A stretch of DNA of 64,000 bases from Crocinitomicaceae bacterium (GTDB taxonomy: Bacteria > Bacteroidota > Bacteroidia > Flavobacteriales_D > Crocinitomicaceae): the NCBI GenBank assembly GCA_024643365.1, contig JAHENC010000001.1, positions 124,001 to 188,000 of the forward strand. Reading direction: 5' to 3'. The notes beneath the pieces are model-generated. The model was not told the DNA's origin, ran no database searches, and worked only from the letters and a program-made list of their open reading frames with translations. The first letter of the stretch is position 1; each line of letters begins with the position of its first letter. The position numbers and the translations under genes are program-made. Positions 45,325 through 55,302 of this stretch are shown here, one piece after another.

Positions 45325-47889
45325 ATGGAAGACAACGAATTTACACCAAAGAGAGAGGCTGGAACTGAAAATCCTAGTGGTTCAACAACGAAAAGAAAAG
45401 AGGAGAAAGCCCCAAAACCTAGTAAGGAGAAAACACCTGCAAGGTGGAACTTTGCTGCTAATTTTGATTCGAAAAGATTTAAAGTAATTTTAGGTTCAAC
45501 ATTGACCTTACTTTCCATCTATTTGTTTCTAGCTTGTTTGTCCTATTTGTTTACTTGGACAGAAGATCAAGACAGAATTTTACAACGTTCCTTTCTTGAT
45601 TACATTTTTGATTCAACCGAAGCACCTGTTCAAAACTGGCTTGGGAAATTTGGAGCCTGGACCTCCCACCTGTTGATTTATCGTCTTTTTGGAATCACTT
45701 CATTCGGAATTTGCTTTTTGTTGTTCATTTCCGGAATTCGCATATTGTTTGACTATACCATTGTTGCTTTAGGAAGATCCTTCACCATCACCATTGCCTA
45801 CATGCTTTGGGGGTCGGTATTTTTAGGTTTCTTTAGTGAAAACTTGAATTATCTTGGCGGAACATTTGGCTTTTACGTGAACGAGTGGCTAACTCTTACA
45901 CTGGGTAGTTTTGGTTCGTTTGCCTTAAGCTTGGTTTTTCTTTACATTATTACGACCTTAATCTTTAATCCAAACTACGCTAAATGGCTTGATTTCATCT
46001 TTAGTCGGGAGAAAGAAGATTCCACAGCTGAAATGAGTCCAGAAAAGGTGGATGAAGATCGTCACACCTACGAAGATATTTTCGTTGTTAACACCATAAA
46101 GGACGAACAAATAAAATCAGATGTCATCTCTGAAACTGTTGATTTTTCTTCTGAAGAGGATGAGGATGAAGATGTGTTTTTTGATGAAAGTGAATTAATC
46201 GTATCTTCAAAAATTCCCAATGAAAAAGAAGATACTGATGATGGATTCGAAATTGAAATTGCCACAGAACCTGAACCAAGTGTGGTTATTCCAGCGAGTC
46301 CAACACCGATAATGGGTGCAAATGCGACACAGAAATCTGACGATGATGATTTAGCCAAAAGACTTGTTAGCGAGTACGGAGAATATGATCCAACTAAAGA
46401 TTTAGAGGGATATGTTCTACCTCCATTGGACCTCATGACGGACTATGGTACAAGCGGCGTTTCAGTGAGTAAAGAAGAATTAGAAACCAATAAGGACAAG
46501 ATTGTTCAAACCCTTCAGCATTACAAAATTGAAATTGCGAAAATTAAGGCGACAGTAGGACCAACCGTTACATTGTATGAAATAGTACCAGCACCTGGGG
46601 TGCGAATTTCCAAAATCAAAAACTTAGAGGATGATATTGCCTTGAGTTTATCCGCATTAGGAATTCGTATCATTGCACCAATTCCTGGGAAAGGAACAAT
46701 CGGTATTGAGGTTCCAAATTCAAATCCGGAAATGGTGAGCATGCGTTCATTGATCGCTTCTGATAAATTTCAACATTTCGACGGAGAATTACCTATCGTA
46801 ATGGGTAAAACCATTACCAACGAAACATTCGTTTTCGACTTAACAAAAATGCCTCACCTTTTGGTTGCAGGGGCAACTGGACAAGGGAAATCCGTAGGAT
46901 TAAATGCCATCCTGATTTCCATTCTTTACAAGAAACATCCAGCACAAGTGAAATTTGTGTTAGTGGATCCGAAAAAAGTAGAGTTAACCTTATACAATAA
47001 AATAGAACGTCACTTTTTAGCGAAATTACCTGGAGAAGAAGACGCAATTATCACGGATACATCCAAGGTGGTAAACACGTTGAATTCCTTGTGTATAGAA
47101 ATGGATGAGCGCTATGAATTGCTCAAAGATGCTGGTGTACGTACGATTAAAGAATACAATGCAAAATTCATTGCTCGTCGTTTAAACCCAGAGAAAGGAC
47201 ACCGATATTTACCATATATCGTGGTGTTAATTGATGAGTTCGCCGACCTCATCATGACTGCTGGGAAAGAAGTAGAACATCCGATTGCGCGAATCGCTCA
47301 GCTTGCACGTGCGATTGGAATTCACCTCATTGTTGCCACACAGCGTCCATCCGTGAATGTCATTACGGGTATGATTAAAGCCAATTTCCCTGCCCGCATT
47401 GCCTTCCGAGTTCTCTCGAAAATTGACTCGAGAACAATCTTAGATGCATCCGGAGCAGATCAATTAATTGGACGTGGAGATATGTTGATTTCAACAGGAT
47501 CAGACATCAAACGTTTACAATGTGGATTTGTTGACACCCCTGAAGTCGAAGAAATTTGTAGTTTCATTGGAGACCAACGTGCATATCCAGAAGCGCTCAT
47601 ACTTCCAGAATACACACCAGAAGGAAGTGATTCTGGAGGTGAAATGGACATGAATGAAATAGACCCAATGTTCGTTGACTCCGCACGCATTGTGGTCATC
47701 AATCAACAAGGATCAGCAAGCTTACTTCAGCGCAAATTAAAACTAGGTTACAACCGCGCCGGTCGTATTGTGGATCAACTTGAAGGGATGGGTATCATCG
47801 GTTCTTTCCAAGGAAGTAAGGCTCGCGAGGTGCTATATGGAGATATCGAAAGTTTAGATGAATTCCTTCGATCAAGAGGACTTATATAA
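45325..47889 (+). CDS. ftsK: DNA translocase FtsK
   Basis: A hexameric motor that pumps chromosomal DNA through the closing septum and activates XerCD at dif. 854 residues from the ATG at 45325 (the track start at 45310 is TTG). A Lys/Pro-rich head leads into four membrane helices (~45-220; STLTLLSIYLFLACLSYLF and others). An acidic Glu/Asp-rich linker follows (~230-350). The motor domain has Walker A GATGQGKS (~514-521) and Walker B IVVLIDEFADLI (~632-643). The C-terminal gamma winged helix (~785-854; LLQRKLKLGYNRAGRIVDQLE) reads KOPS-type sites. A -7-like TATCTTCG (one mismatch) is at 45295-45302. Confidence 0.97.
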   Translation: MEDNEFTPKREAGTENPSGSTTKRKEEKAPKPSKEKTPARWNFAANFDSKRFKVILGSTLTLLSIYLFLACLSYLFTWTEDQDRILQRSFLDYIFDSTEAPVQNWLGKFGAWTSHLLIYRLFGITSFGICFLLFISGIRILFDYTIVALGRSFTITIAYMLWGSVFLGFFSENLNYLGGTFGFYVNEWLTLTLGSFGSFALSLVFLYIITTLIFNPNYAKWLDFIFSREKEDSTAEMSPEKVDEDRHTYEDIFVVNTIKDEQIKSDVISETVDFSSEEDEDEDVFFDESELIVSSKIPNEKEDTDDGFEIEIATEPEPSVVIPASPTPIMGANATQKSDDDDLAKRLVSEYGEYDPTKDLEGYVLPPLDLMTDYGTSGVSVSKEELETNKDKIVQTLQHYKIEIAKIKATVGPTVTLYEIVPAPGVRISKIKNLEDDIALSLSALGIRIIAPIPGKGTIGIEVPNSNPEMVSMRSLIASDKFQHFDGELPIVMGKTITNETFVFDLTKMPHLLVAGATGQGKSVGLNAILISILYKKHPAQVKFVLVDPKKVELTLYNKIERHFLAKLPGEEDAIITDTSKVVNTLNSLCIEMDERYELLKDAGVRTIKEYNAKFIARRLNPEKGHRYLPYIVVLIDEFADLIMTAGKEVEHPIARIAQLARAIGIHLIVATQRPSVNVITGMIKANFPARIAFRVLSKIDSRTILDASGADQLIGRGDMLISTGSDIKRLQCGFVDTPEVEEICSFIGDQRAYPEALILPEYTPEGSDSGGEMDMNEIDPMFVDSARIVVINQQGSASLLQRKLKLGYNRAGRIVDQLEGMGIIGSFQGSKAREVLYGDIESLDEFLRSRGLI

Positions 47890-47903
47890 ACGCAACGAAC
47901 TTT

Positions 47904-50192
47904 CTAACGAACAGCACGTTCGTTAAACAAGATGTAGCCAAAACTGAGTTGAAAAAACAATGGACTTTCTTGAGCTGGAAAATAATTCAAACTTGCCCTT
48001 ACTGGTCCAATTGGCGTGTCGTACAACACAGAACTACTAGCTACTAGCGAATGAACTTGTAAGGGCTTGCCATACTGAATAGTTCCATCTTGATTTTGCT
48101 GCAACTGAACAATGGGCTGAAAATAATAAACATCTAAACGCAGGTCCAATTTATTCGTCAACTCTACTATCAAATTTGTTCCAAGAGAAAGGAATTGGGT
48201 TGCACGGTATTCCGGTAAGAAGAAGGTCTCCATATCCGGAATTAAATTGAATGCTGGCATGGACAATAAACTCGCCGTGTAATTCGCAAACAGGGATTGA
48301 CTATTTAGGACTGTTTTCCCATGGAAACCAAGATGAAAAGGACCGTTTTTCAGAAAAAAGGATTGAAATTCAGCTTGAACACTCAACCATTGATGATCCT
48401 TTTCCACTGTATCTTTTAATATCGATGTTGTTCCCGGAGCTGTTCGTTCAAATCCATTGACATACCGCGCTTTCACTTGAAAAAAATGTCCCTCCGTAGC
48501 AAATTGTTTTTTATTCAAATTGTTCTTGGTATATTCTAATGAAAGGGAAGAACCAAAGAAACGTGTATAATCAGATGTATCTTTATTCGTAAACTGATCA
48601 GACTGATAATAATCATCCTCTAAACTAAAATAGCGTGCGTCAAAAGTCCAACGTGCATTATTCCCGAGAGGCAATTTTACCTTTAATCCACCATACGCTT
48701 CATTTTGCACGAGAAATGAAGGCTTGACATCCTCAAAAAACGTGGCGAAACTTCGAAAATAATCCCAACGGTTTAGTGTGAAGTATCCATTTACGGAAAT
48801 CGGAAAAACGGACGGGAAAACCATTTCATAGTTCGTTCGAAGCGAACCATAGAACTTACCGAAATACGATTCAGCATTCAGTTTATGTGCCACACGGCCA
48901 ATACTTCGATAACTTAAGTTAAAGTATCCTGTATTTACCGCTCTAGATGAAATGAGACCACCAAAGTCAGCTCGAAATTCCCTCGCTTTCTTTACATGCA
49001 AATTCAGTTGGAGTGTCCCATCTGGTTTCGATTCAAAATTTGGATAAAGGAAGTCGATTTGAGGAGTAGACGCCAAACGGAAATAACGTTCCTTTAATTC
49101 TTCTTCATCTAAAATACGGTGACTTCGTTTAGGTAAAATGAATTTATTTGCATACTTGAATTCATTCTTTTTGATGGGTGCTGTTTTAACGGAGGAAACC
49201 TGAATCAAAGGCACATTCCCTCGGAACTCCGCTCTTCTGCGGGCGAGCGAATCCGGATTTTCACGAACAGCAATAAATTGTTCCAATGAATCCAATTTCA
49301 ATAAAGTGGCTTTATATCCATCATTTATTGCTTGCTGAACATCTTTAAAGTCAAAAGTACCAACTTCTGTTTTGGGCTCTATGATCATTCCTTCTTGACA
49401 TGGAAGCGTGTAATTTGTTGGCGTGGTCATCATGCTTGAAATCATGCCAAAGAAATCGTTTTCATTCGCTTTTATATCATTCTTTGTCACGTTACTACCA
49501 ATGATAAAGTCTGCATCAAATTGCTCGTACATGGCATTCAATGGGAAATTATCATATAGGCCCCCATCAAAATAAAGGACTCCATTGATACGAATCGGAT
49601 TCAAATACAAGGGAAATGTCATCGATGCTCGAACCGCTTCATTCAAATTTCCGTTGGCAAAAACCACACTTTCTTTGCGAACTACGTCAGATGCCACGCA
49701 GCGAAAGGGAATAAATAATCGATTGAAATCATTATGTACAGCAGCACTGGTTCGACCTAAAATGCGCAACATCTCAAAATCGAAATAGCTTGGATTAACA
49801 AACGACATGGGAATCGACTTTTGAAGTATACTATCCTTCGAAAACGGAATGTTAAACATGCTGCTTGTATTCGAATCATCAAAAAAGAAGAATTTCTTGT
49901 CTGACTCTAATTCACCTTTTACCATTAACTGAAATGGCTCGCTCAGGACATATGCTTCAATCTCCTTTGGTGAATATCCACTTGAATACATACTTGCAAC
50001 GAGTGCACCCGCAGATGTTCCTACAATAAAATCAATAGGTATGTTTCTTTCCTCGAGTGCTTTCAACACGCCAACATGTGCAACACCCGCTGCTCCACCT
50101 CCACTTAAAACCAGTCCGATTTTCTGTTGAGCATGACATTCTGAGTAAAGAATGAAAAAAAGTGATAAAATAAGGGTCAATAAACTTCGCAA
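47904..50192 (-). CDS. Patatin-like phospholipase with POTRA and outer-membrane beta-barrel
   Basis: About 762 residues. A signal peptide (MRSLLTLILSLFFILYSECHAQ if translation starts at the TTG at 50192) precedes a patatin domain (~22-280): oxyanion loop LSGGGAAGVAHVG, Ser elbow VGTSAGALVAS (G-x-S-x-G) and the Asp in YFDGGLYDNFPL. A POTRA-like segment and a BamA/Omp85-type barrel (~370-762) follow, ending FQLSFGYILF with a C-terminal aromatic signature zone. Such PlpD-type proteins are lipases tethered to, or exported through, their own barrel. No ATG or GTG is possible at the N-terminus; the TTG at 50210 used by the track lies in an exact -7 box. Confidence 0.88.
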   Translation of the reverse strand: MRSLLTLILSLFFILYSECHAQQKIGLVLSGGGAAGVAHVGVLKALEERNIPIDFIVGTSAGALVASMYSSGYSPKEIEAYVLSEPFQLMVKGELESDKKFFFFDDSNTSSMFNIPFSKDSILQKSIPMSFVNPSYFDFEMLRILGRTSAAVHNDFNRLFIPFRCVASDVVRKESVVFANGNLNEAVRASMTFPLYLNPIRINGVLYFDGGLYDNFPLNAMYEQFDADFIIGSNVTKNDIKANENDFFGMISSMMTTPTNYTLPCQEGMIIEPKTEVGTFDFKDVQQAINDGYKATLLKLDSLEQFIAVRENPDSLARRRAEFRGNVPLIQVSSVKTAPIKKNEFKYANKFILPKRSHRILDEEELKERYFRLASTPQIDFLYPNFESKPDGTLQLNLHVKKAREFRADFGGLISSRAVNTGYFNLSYRSIGRVAHKLNAESYFGKFYGSLRTNYEMVFPSVFPISVNGYFTLNRWDYFRSFATFFEDVKPSFLVQNEAYGGLKVKLPLGNNARWTFDARYFSLEDDYYQSDQFTNKDTSDYTRFFGSSLSLEYTKNNLNKKQFATEGHFFQVKARYVNGFERTAPGTTSILKDTVEKDHQWLSVQAEFQSFFLKNGPFHLGFHGKTVLNSQSLFANYTASLLSMPAFNLIPDMETFFLPEYRATQFLSLGTNLIVELTNKLDLRLDVYYFQPIVQLQQNQDGTIQYGKPLQVHSLVASSSVLYDTPIGPVRASLNYFPAQESPLFFQLSFGYILFNERAVR

Positions 50193-50207
50193 ATTCGTTC
50201 TTTTGTA

Positions 50208-50215
50208 CAAAGTTA
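50208..50215 (-). promoter_or_regulatory. -7 promoter box for the patatin gene
   Basis: TAACTTTG on the minus strand, an exact TAnnTTTG match. Transcription would begin near 50201, downstream of the TTG at 50210 and upstream of the TTG at 50192. The 22-nt gap to the divergent methyltransferase start is thus a shared promoter region, around the palindrome TTTGTACAAA (50202-50211). Confidence 0.5.
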
Positions 50216-50232
50216 GACCTTATCAAGAGAAA

Positions 50233-51447
50233 ATGGAAAAGAAGAGTACGGGAAATAATGAAGAGTTAACAATCACGCTAAAATGTTTGTTTGGATTTGA
50301 ACAAACATTGGTGGAAGAATTGGAGGAACTTGGATACCCAAAAGCAGAACAATTGAACCGCGCAGTGCGGATTAAGGGAACATGGAAAGATGTATATTAT
50401 CTTAATTTATATGCACGTTGTGCAATTTCGATTCTAGTAGAGCTCGACAAGTTCTATATTAAATCAGAAGAAGATTTGTATCGCAAAGCAATGAAGATTA
50501 AATGGACCGAAATTTTCGACGTGTCCAAAACCTTCGCGGTAAAAGGGGCTGTTTTCTCGACTTTATTTAACAATACACAGTATCCATATTTAGTCGTAAA
50601 AGATGCTATTGTTGACTCATTTCGCAATGAATTCGATGATCGTCCGGATGTTGAGTTAAAACGTCCACAAGTTCTATTTGATCTATACATCAAAGAAAAC
50701 GAAGTTACCATCTCATTGAATACAAGTGGAATTCCTCTTTTCCAACGCGGATATCGAGAGGCTGTTGGAGAGGCTCCCATCAATGAAGTAGTTGCGGCAA
50801 GTTTGATTCGTTTATCTAAATGGGACCGTAAAACAACCTTCCTTGACCCATTTTGTGGTTCAGGAACATTATTAATGGAGGCCGCATTGTTGGCTTCTGG
50901 AATCCCATCGAATATCGAACGACAACATTATGCGTTCAAGAATTTAAAGAATTTCGACGAAACCGTTTGGAATGACATTTATGACAATGCACCGAGAAAT
51001 GTTCGCTCACTTCCATGTAGAATCATGGGATCGGATTTATCAGACGAGATGATTTTGAAAACGCGCCGTAATTTGCGACAAATGAGTTTTGGACGTTTCA
51101 TTGAAACAAAAGTGTGTTCATTTGATGAAATCACAAAAGAAAAAGACGAAGCTGTTTTCATATTAACCAATCCACCTTACGGAGAACGTTTAGCTGCAAA
51201 TACGCACGAACTATATGAGAACATAGGGAATTGGCTAAAACACACGATGACGAATTCTCAAGCTTGGGTGATTACGTCAAGTGAAGAAGGTCTTAAATCC
51301 ATTGGTCTGCGTCCAAGTGTGAAACACAAAGTATTCAACGGTGACTTGGAATGTAGTTTCCGCATGTTTGAAACGTATGTTGGATCCAAACGAACACATT
51401 TCCCCTTTGATGAGCAAGGAGATTCTCAAGAGGTAACAGAAAATTAA
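50233..51447 (+). CDS. THUMP-domain class I SAM RNA methyltransferase (RlmL N-terminal / YpsC type)
   Basis: 404 residues from the ATG at 50233; the track start at 50152 runs into the divergent gene. The N-terminal THUMP domain (~50-150) binds RNA; SAM-binding motif I is LDPFCGSGTLLMEAAL (~203-218) and the catalytic motif is TNPPYGER (~310-317), the N-P-P-Y form of N2-guanine methylases. By family it should methylate a guanine in 23S rRNA (G2445 in E. coli, by the N-terminal half of RlmL). It lacks the second RlmK-like half. It is divergent from the patatin gene and ends in a strong terminator shared with citrate synthase. Confidence 0.93.
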   Translation: MEKKSTGNNEELTITLKCLFGFEQTLVEELEELGYPKAEQLNRAVRIKGTWKDVYYLNLYARCAISILVELDKFYIKSEEDLYRKAMKIKWTEIFDVSKTFAVKGAVFSTLFNNTQYPYLVVKDAIVDSFRNEFDDRPDVELKRPQVLFDLYIKENEVTISLNTSGIPLFQRGYREAVGEAPINEVVAASLIRLSKWDRKTTFLDPFCGSGTLLMEAALLASGIPSNIERQHYAFKNLKNFDETVWNDIYDNAPRNVRSLPCRIMGSDLSDEMILKTRRNLRQMSFGRFIETKVCSFDEITKEKDEAVFILTNPPYGERLAANTHELYENIGNWLKHTMTNSQAWVITSSEEGLKSIGLRPSVKHKVFNGDLECSFRMFETYVGSKRTHFPFDEQGDSQEVTEN

Positions 51448-51452
51448 CTCAT

Positions 51453-51489
51453 AAAAAAAGCCCTGACGATTTTGTCAGGGCTTTTTTTA
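51453..51489. terminator. Bidirectional rho-independent terminator
   Basis: AGCCCTGAC / GTCAGGGCT stem with a GATTTT loop, an A tract (seven A) before and a T tract (seven T) after. It separates the convergent methyltransferase (stop 51447) and gltA (stop 51494). Confidence 0.92.
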
Positions 51490-51493
51490 TGTT

Positions 51494-52780
51494 TTATCGT
51501 TTCGAGATCTCAACGTACTCTCGGTCCGTTTCGCCGATGTAAATCTGACGTGGACGACCGATTGGTTCTTTGTTCTCTGTCATTTCTTTCCATTGAGCAA
51601 TCCATCCTGGTAGACGTCCTAAAGCGAACATCACGGTGAACATTTCTGAAGGAATTCCCAATGCTTTGTAAATGATTCCAGAATAGAAATCTACATTTGG
51701 ATATAAGTTTCTCGCTTTGAAGTATTCGTCCTCCAAGGCAACTTTCTCTAATTTTTTCGCGATGTCCAACAATGGATCATTCACACCTAATTTCTCCAAT
51801 ACTTCATCACATGCTTTTTTGATAATGTTCGCACGTGGATCGAAGTTTTTGTAAACTCTGTGTCCGAAGCCCATCAAACGGAATGGATCTTCTTTATCCT
51901 TCGCTTTCAAAACCCATTTATCTACATTTCCACCATCGTTGTGGATTTGCTCTAACATTTCGATTACTTCTTGGTTTGCTCCACCATGTAGAGGGCCCCA
52001 AAGTGCAGAAATACCTGCAGAAACTGTAGAGTATAAATTCGCTTGAGAAGAACCTACGATACGAACCGTTGATGTAGAACAGTTTTGTTCGTGATCAGCG
52101 TGAAGAATCAATAAGGTATTCAATGCACTCACCACAACTGGATCAACTTTGTAATCTTCCGTTGGCATCGCAAACATCATGTACAAGAAATTCTTGCAAT
52201 AATCAAATTCATTTTTTGGATACATGAATGGGTGACGAATCGAATTCTTGTATGCCCAAGCTGCTAACGTAGGTAATTTCGCGATCAAACGGTGAATCGT
52301 TAAATTCTTCGCTTCCTTGCTTCGGTTTGGATCCAAAGATTCTGGATAGAACGTTGCTAAGGATGCAATCATCGAAGAAAGTACACCCATTGGATGTGCT
52401 TTCGATGGATATGCTTCAAAGAATTGTTTCATGTCCTCATGAACCAAAGTATGTTTCTTGATACTATCTTCGAATGCATCCAATTCAGTTTGTGTTGGAA
52501 GATTCCCATAAATGAGAAGATATGCAACTTCAATGAACGAAGCCTTCGCCGCTAATTGCTCAATTGAATATCCTCTGTAATGTAGAATCCCCTCTTCTCC
52601 GTCCAAGAAAGTAATCGCACTTTTCGTTGCTCCTGTATTCTTGTAACCTGTATCTAAGGTAATGTAACCCGTCATATCTCTCAACTTGGAGATATCGATC
52701 GCTTTTTCGTTTTCTGTACCTGTTATAACCGGAAGTTCGTATACTTTTCCGTCAAGTTCAATTTTGGCTAGTTCACTCAT
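51494..52780 (-). CDS. gltA: Citrate synthase
   Basis: Condenses acetyl-CoA and oxaloacetate, the entry step of the TCA cycle. At 428 residues it matches type II (GltA) enzymes of Gram-negative bacteria, with the ~45-residue beta-rich N-terminal part (AKIELDGKVYELPVITGTENE). Active-site residues are seen in GPLHGGANQEVIEML (His ~265), GFGHRVYKNFDPRA (His ~306) and NVDFYSGII (Asp ~363). A strong terminator lies just past the stop. A promoter in the 116-base upstream gap is not clear; TAATTTAG is the best -7 candidate, with one mismatch. sucC is the only other TCA enzyme in the window. Confidence 0.98.
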   Translation of the reverse strand: MSELAKIELDGKVYELPVITGTENEKAIDISKLRDMTGYITLDTGYKNTGATKSAITFLDGEEGILHYRGYSIEQLAAKASFIEVAYLLIYGNLPTQTELDAFEDSIKKHTLVHEDMKQFFEAYPSKAHPMGVLSSMIASLATFYPESLDPNRSKEAKNLTIHRLIAKLPTLAAWAYKNSIRHPFMYPKNEFDYCKNFLYMMFAMPTEDYKVDPVVVSALNTLLILHADHEQNCSTSTVRIVGSSQANLYSTVSAGISALWGPLHGGANQEVIEMLEQIHNDGGNVDKWVLKAKDKEDPFRLMGFGHRVYKNFDPRANIIKKACDEVLEKLGVNDPLLDIAKKLEKVALEDEYFKARNLYPNVDFYSGIIYKALGIPSEMFTVMFALGRLPGWIAQWKEMTENKEPIGRPRQIYIGETDREYVEISKR

Positions 52781-52896
52781 TTTTTCTGTCGAAATATGTG
52801 TTTGGTATAAAAGTTTGCCCTAAATTACAAAAGAAACATCGAACTCTGTTTGTCTCGCGTAAAATATTAATAATTTAATGACATTTTTTTAGTGGT

Positions 52897-55056
52897 CTAA
52901 AGGTTTTCGTCGATAAAATTCAACATCAACTGAAATAAATGATTCCGAGTATTGCCACCATATATCCCGTGGTTTTTGTTCGGATAGATAAATAAGTCAA
53001 ATTGTTTATTCGCTTTCACAAGCGCAGTGATCATTTCCATACTATTCTGATAATGAACATTATCATCTGCAGAACCGTGGATTAAAAGGTATTTCCCCTT
53101 GATATTATCTACATAATTTATGGGTGAATTTCGATCGTAACCATCTGCGTTTTCTTGTGGAGTTCGCATAAATCGTTCCGTGTAAATATTGTCATAATAA
53201 CGCCAGTTGGTTACCGGTGCAACCGCGATCGCCATTTTAAAGACATCGGCTCCTTTTGTTATTCCTAAAGATGCCATGAATCCACCATAACTCCAACCCA
53301 TGATTCCAACACGACTAGCATCGACAAACGAATTTTTTGAATATTCCTTTACAGCATTGATGACATCTTCGATCTCCAATTTACCTAATTGTAAATACGT
53401 CGACTTTTTAAATGCCGCACCTTGGTACATCGTACCTCTCGGATCCACTTGAAAAACAATGTATCCCTTTTGCGCTAAAAGTTGATGAAAGAAATAATCA
53501 TTTCCATCCCAAGCGTCTAATACTTCATTATGTCCAGGACCTCCATAAACATTGACATACATGGGATATTTTTTTGAAGGATCGAATCCAACCGGTAAGA
53601 TGACCGAAGCATTCAATTTCACACCATTTGCTGAAATTTCAATAAATTGTTTTGTGGACAAGCGTTCCTTTTTCAGTTTATCCATAAAAGCTTGATTGGA
53701 TTCTAATACTCGAACCACAGAACCATCGCTTTTGCAAAGGGAATAAACGGGAGCTTGATTCGCATTTGAATAGGTATGTACAAAATACTTCATTCCATTT
53801 AGGAACTCGGCCTCATTCGAACCAACAGTAGTTGTTAAATCGCGTTTTTTGGACCCATCCAATTGTACCGCGTAAATCGATTTATGAATCGCACCTTTTT
53901 CAGATGAACTAAAATAAATTTGTTGGGTGCTTTCATCGAATCCAAGAAAATCAATCACATCCCAAGGACCACTTGTGATTTGTTTTACCGAACCATCAAA
54001 ATTTAATTGGAAAATATGGCGGTATCCATTTTCTTCACTCGTGCGCAAAATGGATTGTCCATCCTTCAAGATGAGTAAATTGTCATCGATATCCACATAC
54101 GTTTGCGATTTCTCTGTAAAGAAGTTTTTACTCACCGCTTTTCCTTTCACCATATCCACTAACCAATAGTTTAATTCACTTTGGTGACGATTCATGGTTT
54201 GAACAATCAATTGATTTGATTTGGATGACCAATTCAAACGAGGAATGTATTCGTAGCTGCCTAATTGAATGTGCTGTACTTTTTTACTTTCTAATGAAAC
54301 ACAATGAGCTGTAACAATACTATTCACTTCACCTGCTTTCGGATATTTAAACTCATATTGTTCAGGATAAAGTCCTTCGAACATATCCATGCTGAATTCA
54401 GGCACTTCTTTTTCATCAAAACGCAAATAAGCTATGAACTTACTATCAGGGGACCAGCCATATGCTTTGGTAATGGAGAATTCTTCTTCATATACCCAAT
54501 CCGTTGTCCCGTTAATTATTTTGTTTCGTTTCCCATCCAAGGTTAATTTCTCGACTTTTCCAGAGGAAATGGTTTTTACATAAATGTCATTGCCGTGAAT
54601 AAAGGATACTTTCTTACCATCCGGTGAATATTCCGCCAAGGTTTGTGGCGTATGAGTGGGATCTAGAGGCGTCAATTTTTGCGTGGAAAGGTCAAATAAA
54701 TAATAGACTGCCTGATAACTACGACGGTAAATAGACTCCACATTCGTTAATAAAAGAATTTTAGTTTCGTCCGAATTAAACTCATAGTCATCGAACGTCA
54801 GTTTTTTACCATCAACTAGAAGTTTCGAGCCATCCAGAACAACAGTTCCTTTGTCATTCATGTCGTTCAAACTGAATTTATAAATAGAACTACCTTCTTT
54901 TACATTGGTGTAATGTTCTCCATCATTCATGGATTTAAAACCGCTAATACGCTTAGGACTAAATTCATAATTTTTCCAAATGCGTTCAACTGTAAGGTCT
55001 TGTGTGAAAACTATAGAGTAAATAAAGGTAAAAAGAAACAGGATAGTATTTTTCAT
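52897..55056 (-). CDS. Dipeptidyl peptidase IV-like S9 family serine peptidase
   Basis: 719 residues. A signal peptide (~1-18, SIVFTQ) leads to an eight-bladed beta-propeller (DPP IV N-terminal, ~30-470), with the double-Glu-type segment VYEEEFSITKAYGWSPDS holding the substrate N-terminus, and an alpha/beta-hydrolase (~475-719). The triad is Ser in IMGWSYGGFMAS (~588), Asp in HGSADDNVHY (~662) and His in NKNHGIYGG (~695). Members release Xaa-Pro dipeptides in the periplasm. No T9SS tail is present. A near-consensus promoter (TTG-N20-TAAATTCG) lies 18 nt before the ATG. It is divergent from the 55.3-kb locus. Confidence 0.95.
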   Translation of the reverse strand: MKNTILFLFTFIYSIVFTQDLTVERIWKNYEFSPKRISGFKSMNDGEHYTNVKEGSSIYKFSLNDMNDKGTVVLDGSKLLVDGKKLTFDDYEFNSDETKILLLTNVESIYRRSYQAVYYLFDLSTQKLTPLDPTHTPQTLAEYSPDGKKVSFIHGNDIYVKTISSGKVEKLTLDGKRNKIINGTTDWVYEEEFSITKAYGWSPDSKFIAYLRFDEKEVPEFSMDMFEGLYPEQYEFKYPKAGEVNSIVTAHCVSLESKKVQHIQLGSYEYIPRLNWSSKSNQLIVQTMNRHQSELNYWLVDMVKGKAVSKNFFTEKSQTYVDIDDNLLILKDGQSILRTSEENGYRHIFQLNFDGSVKQITSGPWDVIDFLGFDESTQQIYFSSSEKGAIHKSIYAVQLDGSKKRDLTTTVGSNEAEFLNGMKYFVHTYSNANQAPVYSLCKSDGSVVRVLESNQAFMDKLKKERLSTKQFIEISANGVKLNASVILPVGFDPSKKYPMYVNVYGGPGHNEVLDAWDGNDYFFHQLLAQKGYIVFQVDPRGTMYQGAAFKKSTYLQLGKLEIEDVINAVKEYSKNSFVDASRVGIMGWSYGGFMASLGITKGADVFKMAIAVAPVTNWRYYDNIYTERFMRTPQENADGYDRNSPINYVDNIKGKYLLIHGSADDNVHYQNSMEMITALVKANKQFDLFIYPNKNHGIYGGNTRNHLFQLMLNFIDENL

Positions 55057-55074
55057 GTGTAATTATTTGAAGCC

Positions 55075-55105
55075 CGAATTTAAGTATTGTACTTGGATTA
55101 AACAA
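55075..55105 (-). promoter_or_regulatory. Promoter of the DPP IV-like peptidase gene
   Basis: On the minus strand TTG (55105-55103), 20 nt, TAAATTCG (55082-55075): the -33 at good spacing and a -7 with one mismatch to TAnnTTTG, 18 nt from the ATG. The remainder of the 246-base gap (55106-55302) shows no gene or strong hairpin. Confidence 0.45.
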
Positions 55106-55302
55106 CTTGTTCCATTCGCTAACATTCAATTCATGAAAGTTTAACCTGAAAGTTTATTTAATTTTCAAAAAAACACCTAAATTTGTTTCAACTTTTTACG
55201 TGTCCTCCTTGATGCATCTATGCTGAAACCACTTAAAAAGAATAATAACTTCATGACTTTGTAACGACAAAAAAAGATCATGTTGCTTGTTTTTATTGGA
55301 TT

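Noticed and set aside
47904-50210. The missing ATG of the patatin gene as a sign of a frameshift or truncation.
   Set aside because: The frame is open with an intact signal peptide, patatin motifs and barrel; a stop lies only 10 nt upstream and no shifted homologous sequence is seen.
50152-50232. N-terminal extension of the methyltransferase in the ORF track.
   Set aside because: It runs through the divergent gene's signal-peptide region and lacks family similarity; the ATG at 50233 fits the THUMP start.
55248-55265. Pho-box-like direct repeat (ACTTCAT and TTGTAAC, 11-bp step) upstream of the nuclease/receptor locus.
   Set aside because: Only about half the positions match the proteobacterial consensus, and I have no trusted Bacteroidota Pho-box model, so it is not listed as a feature.
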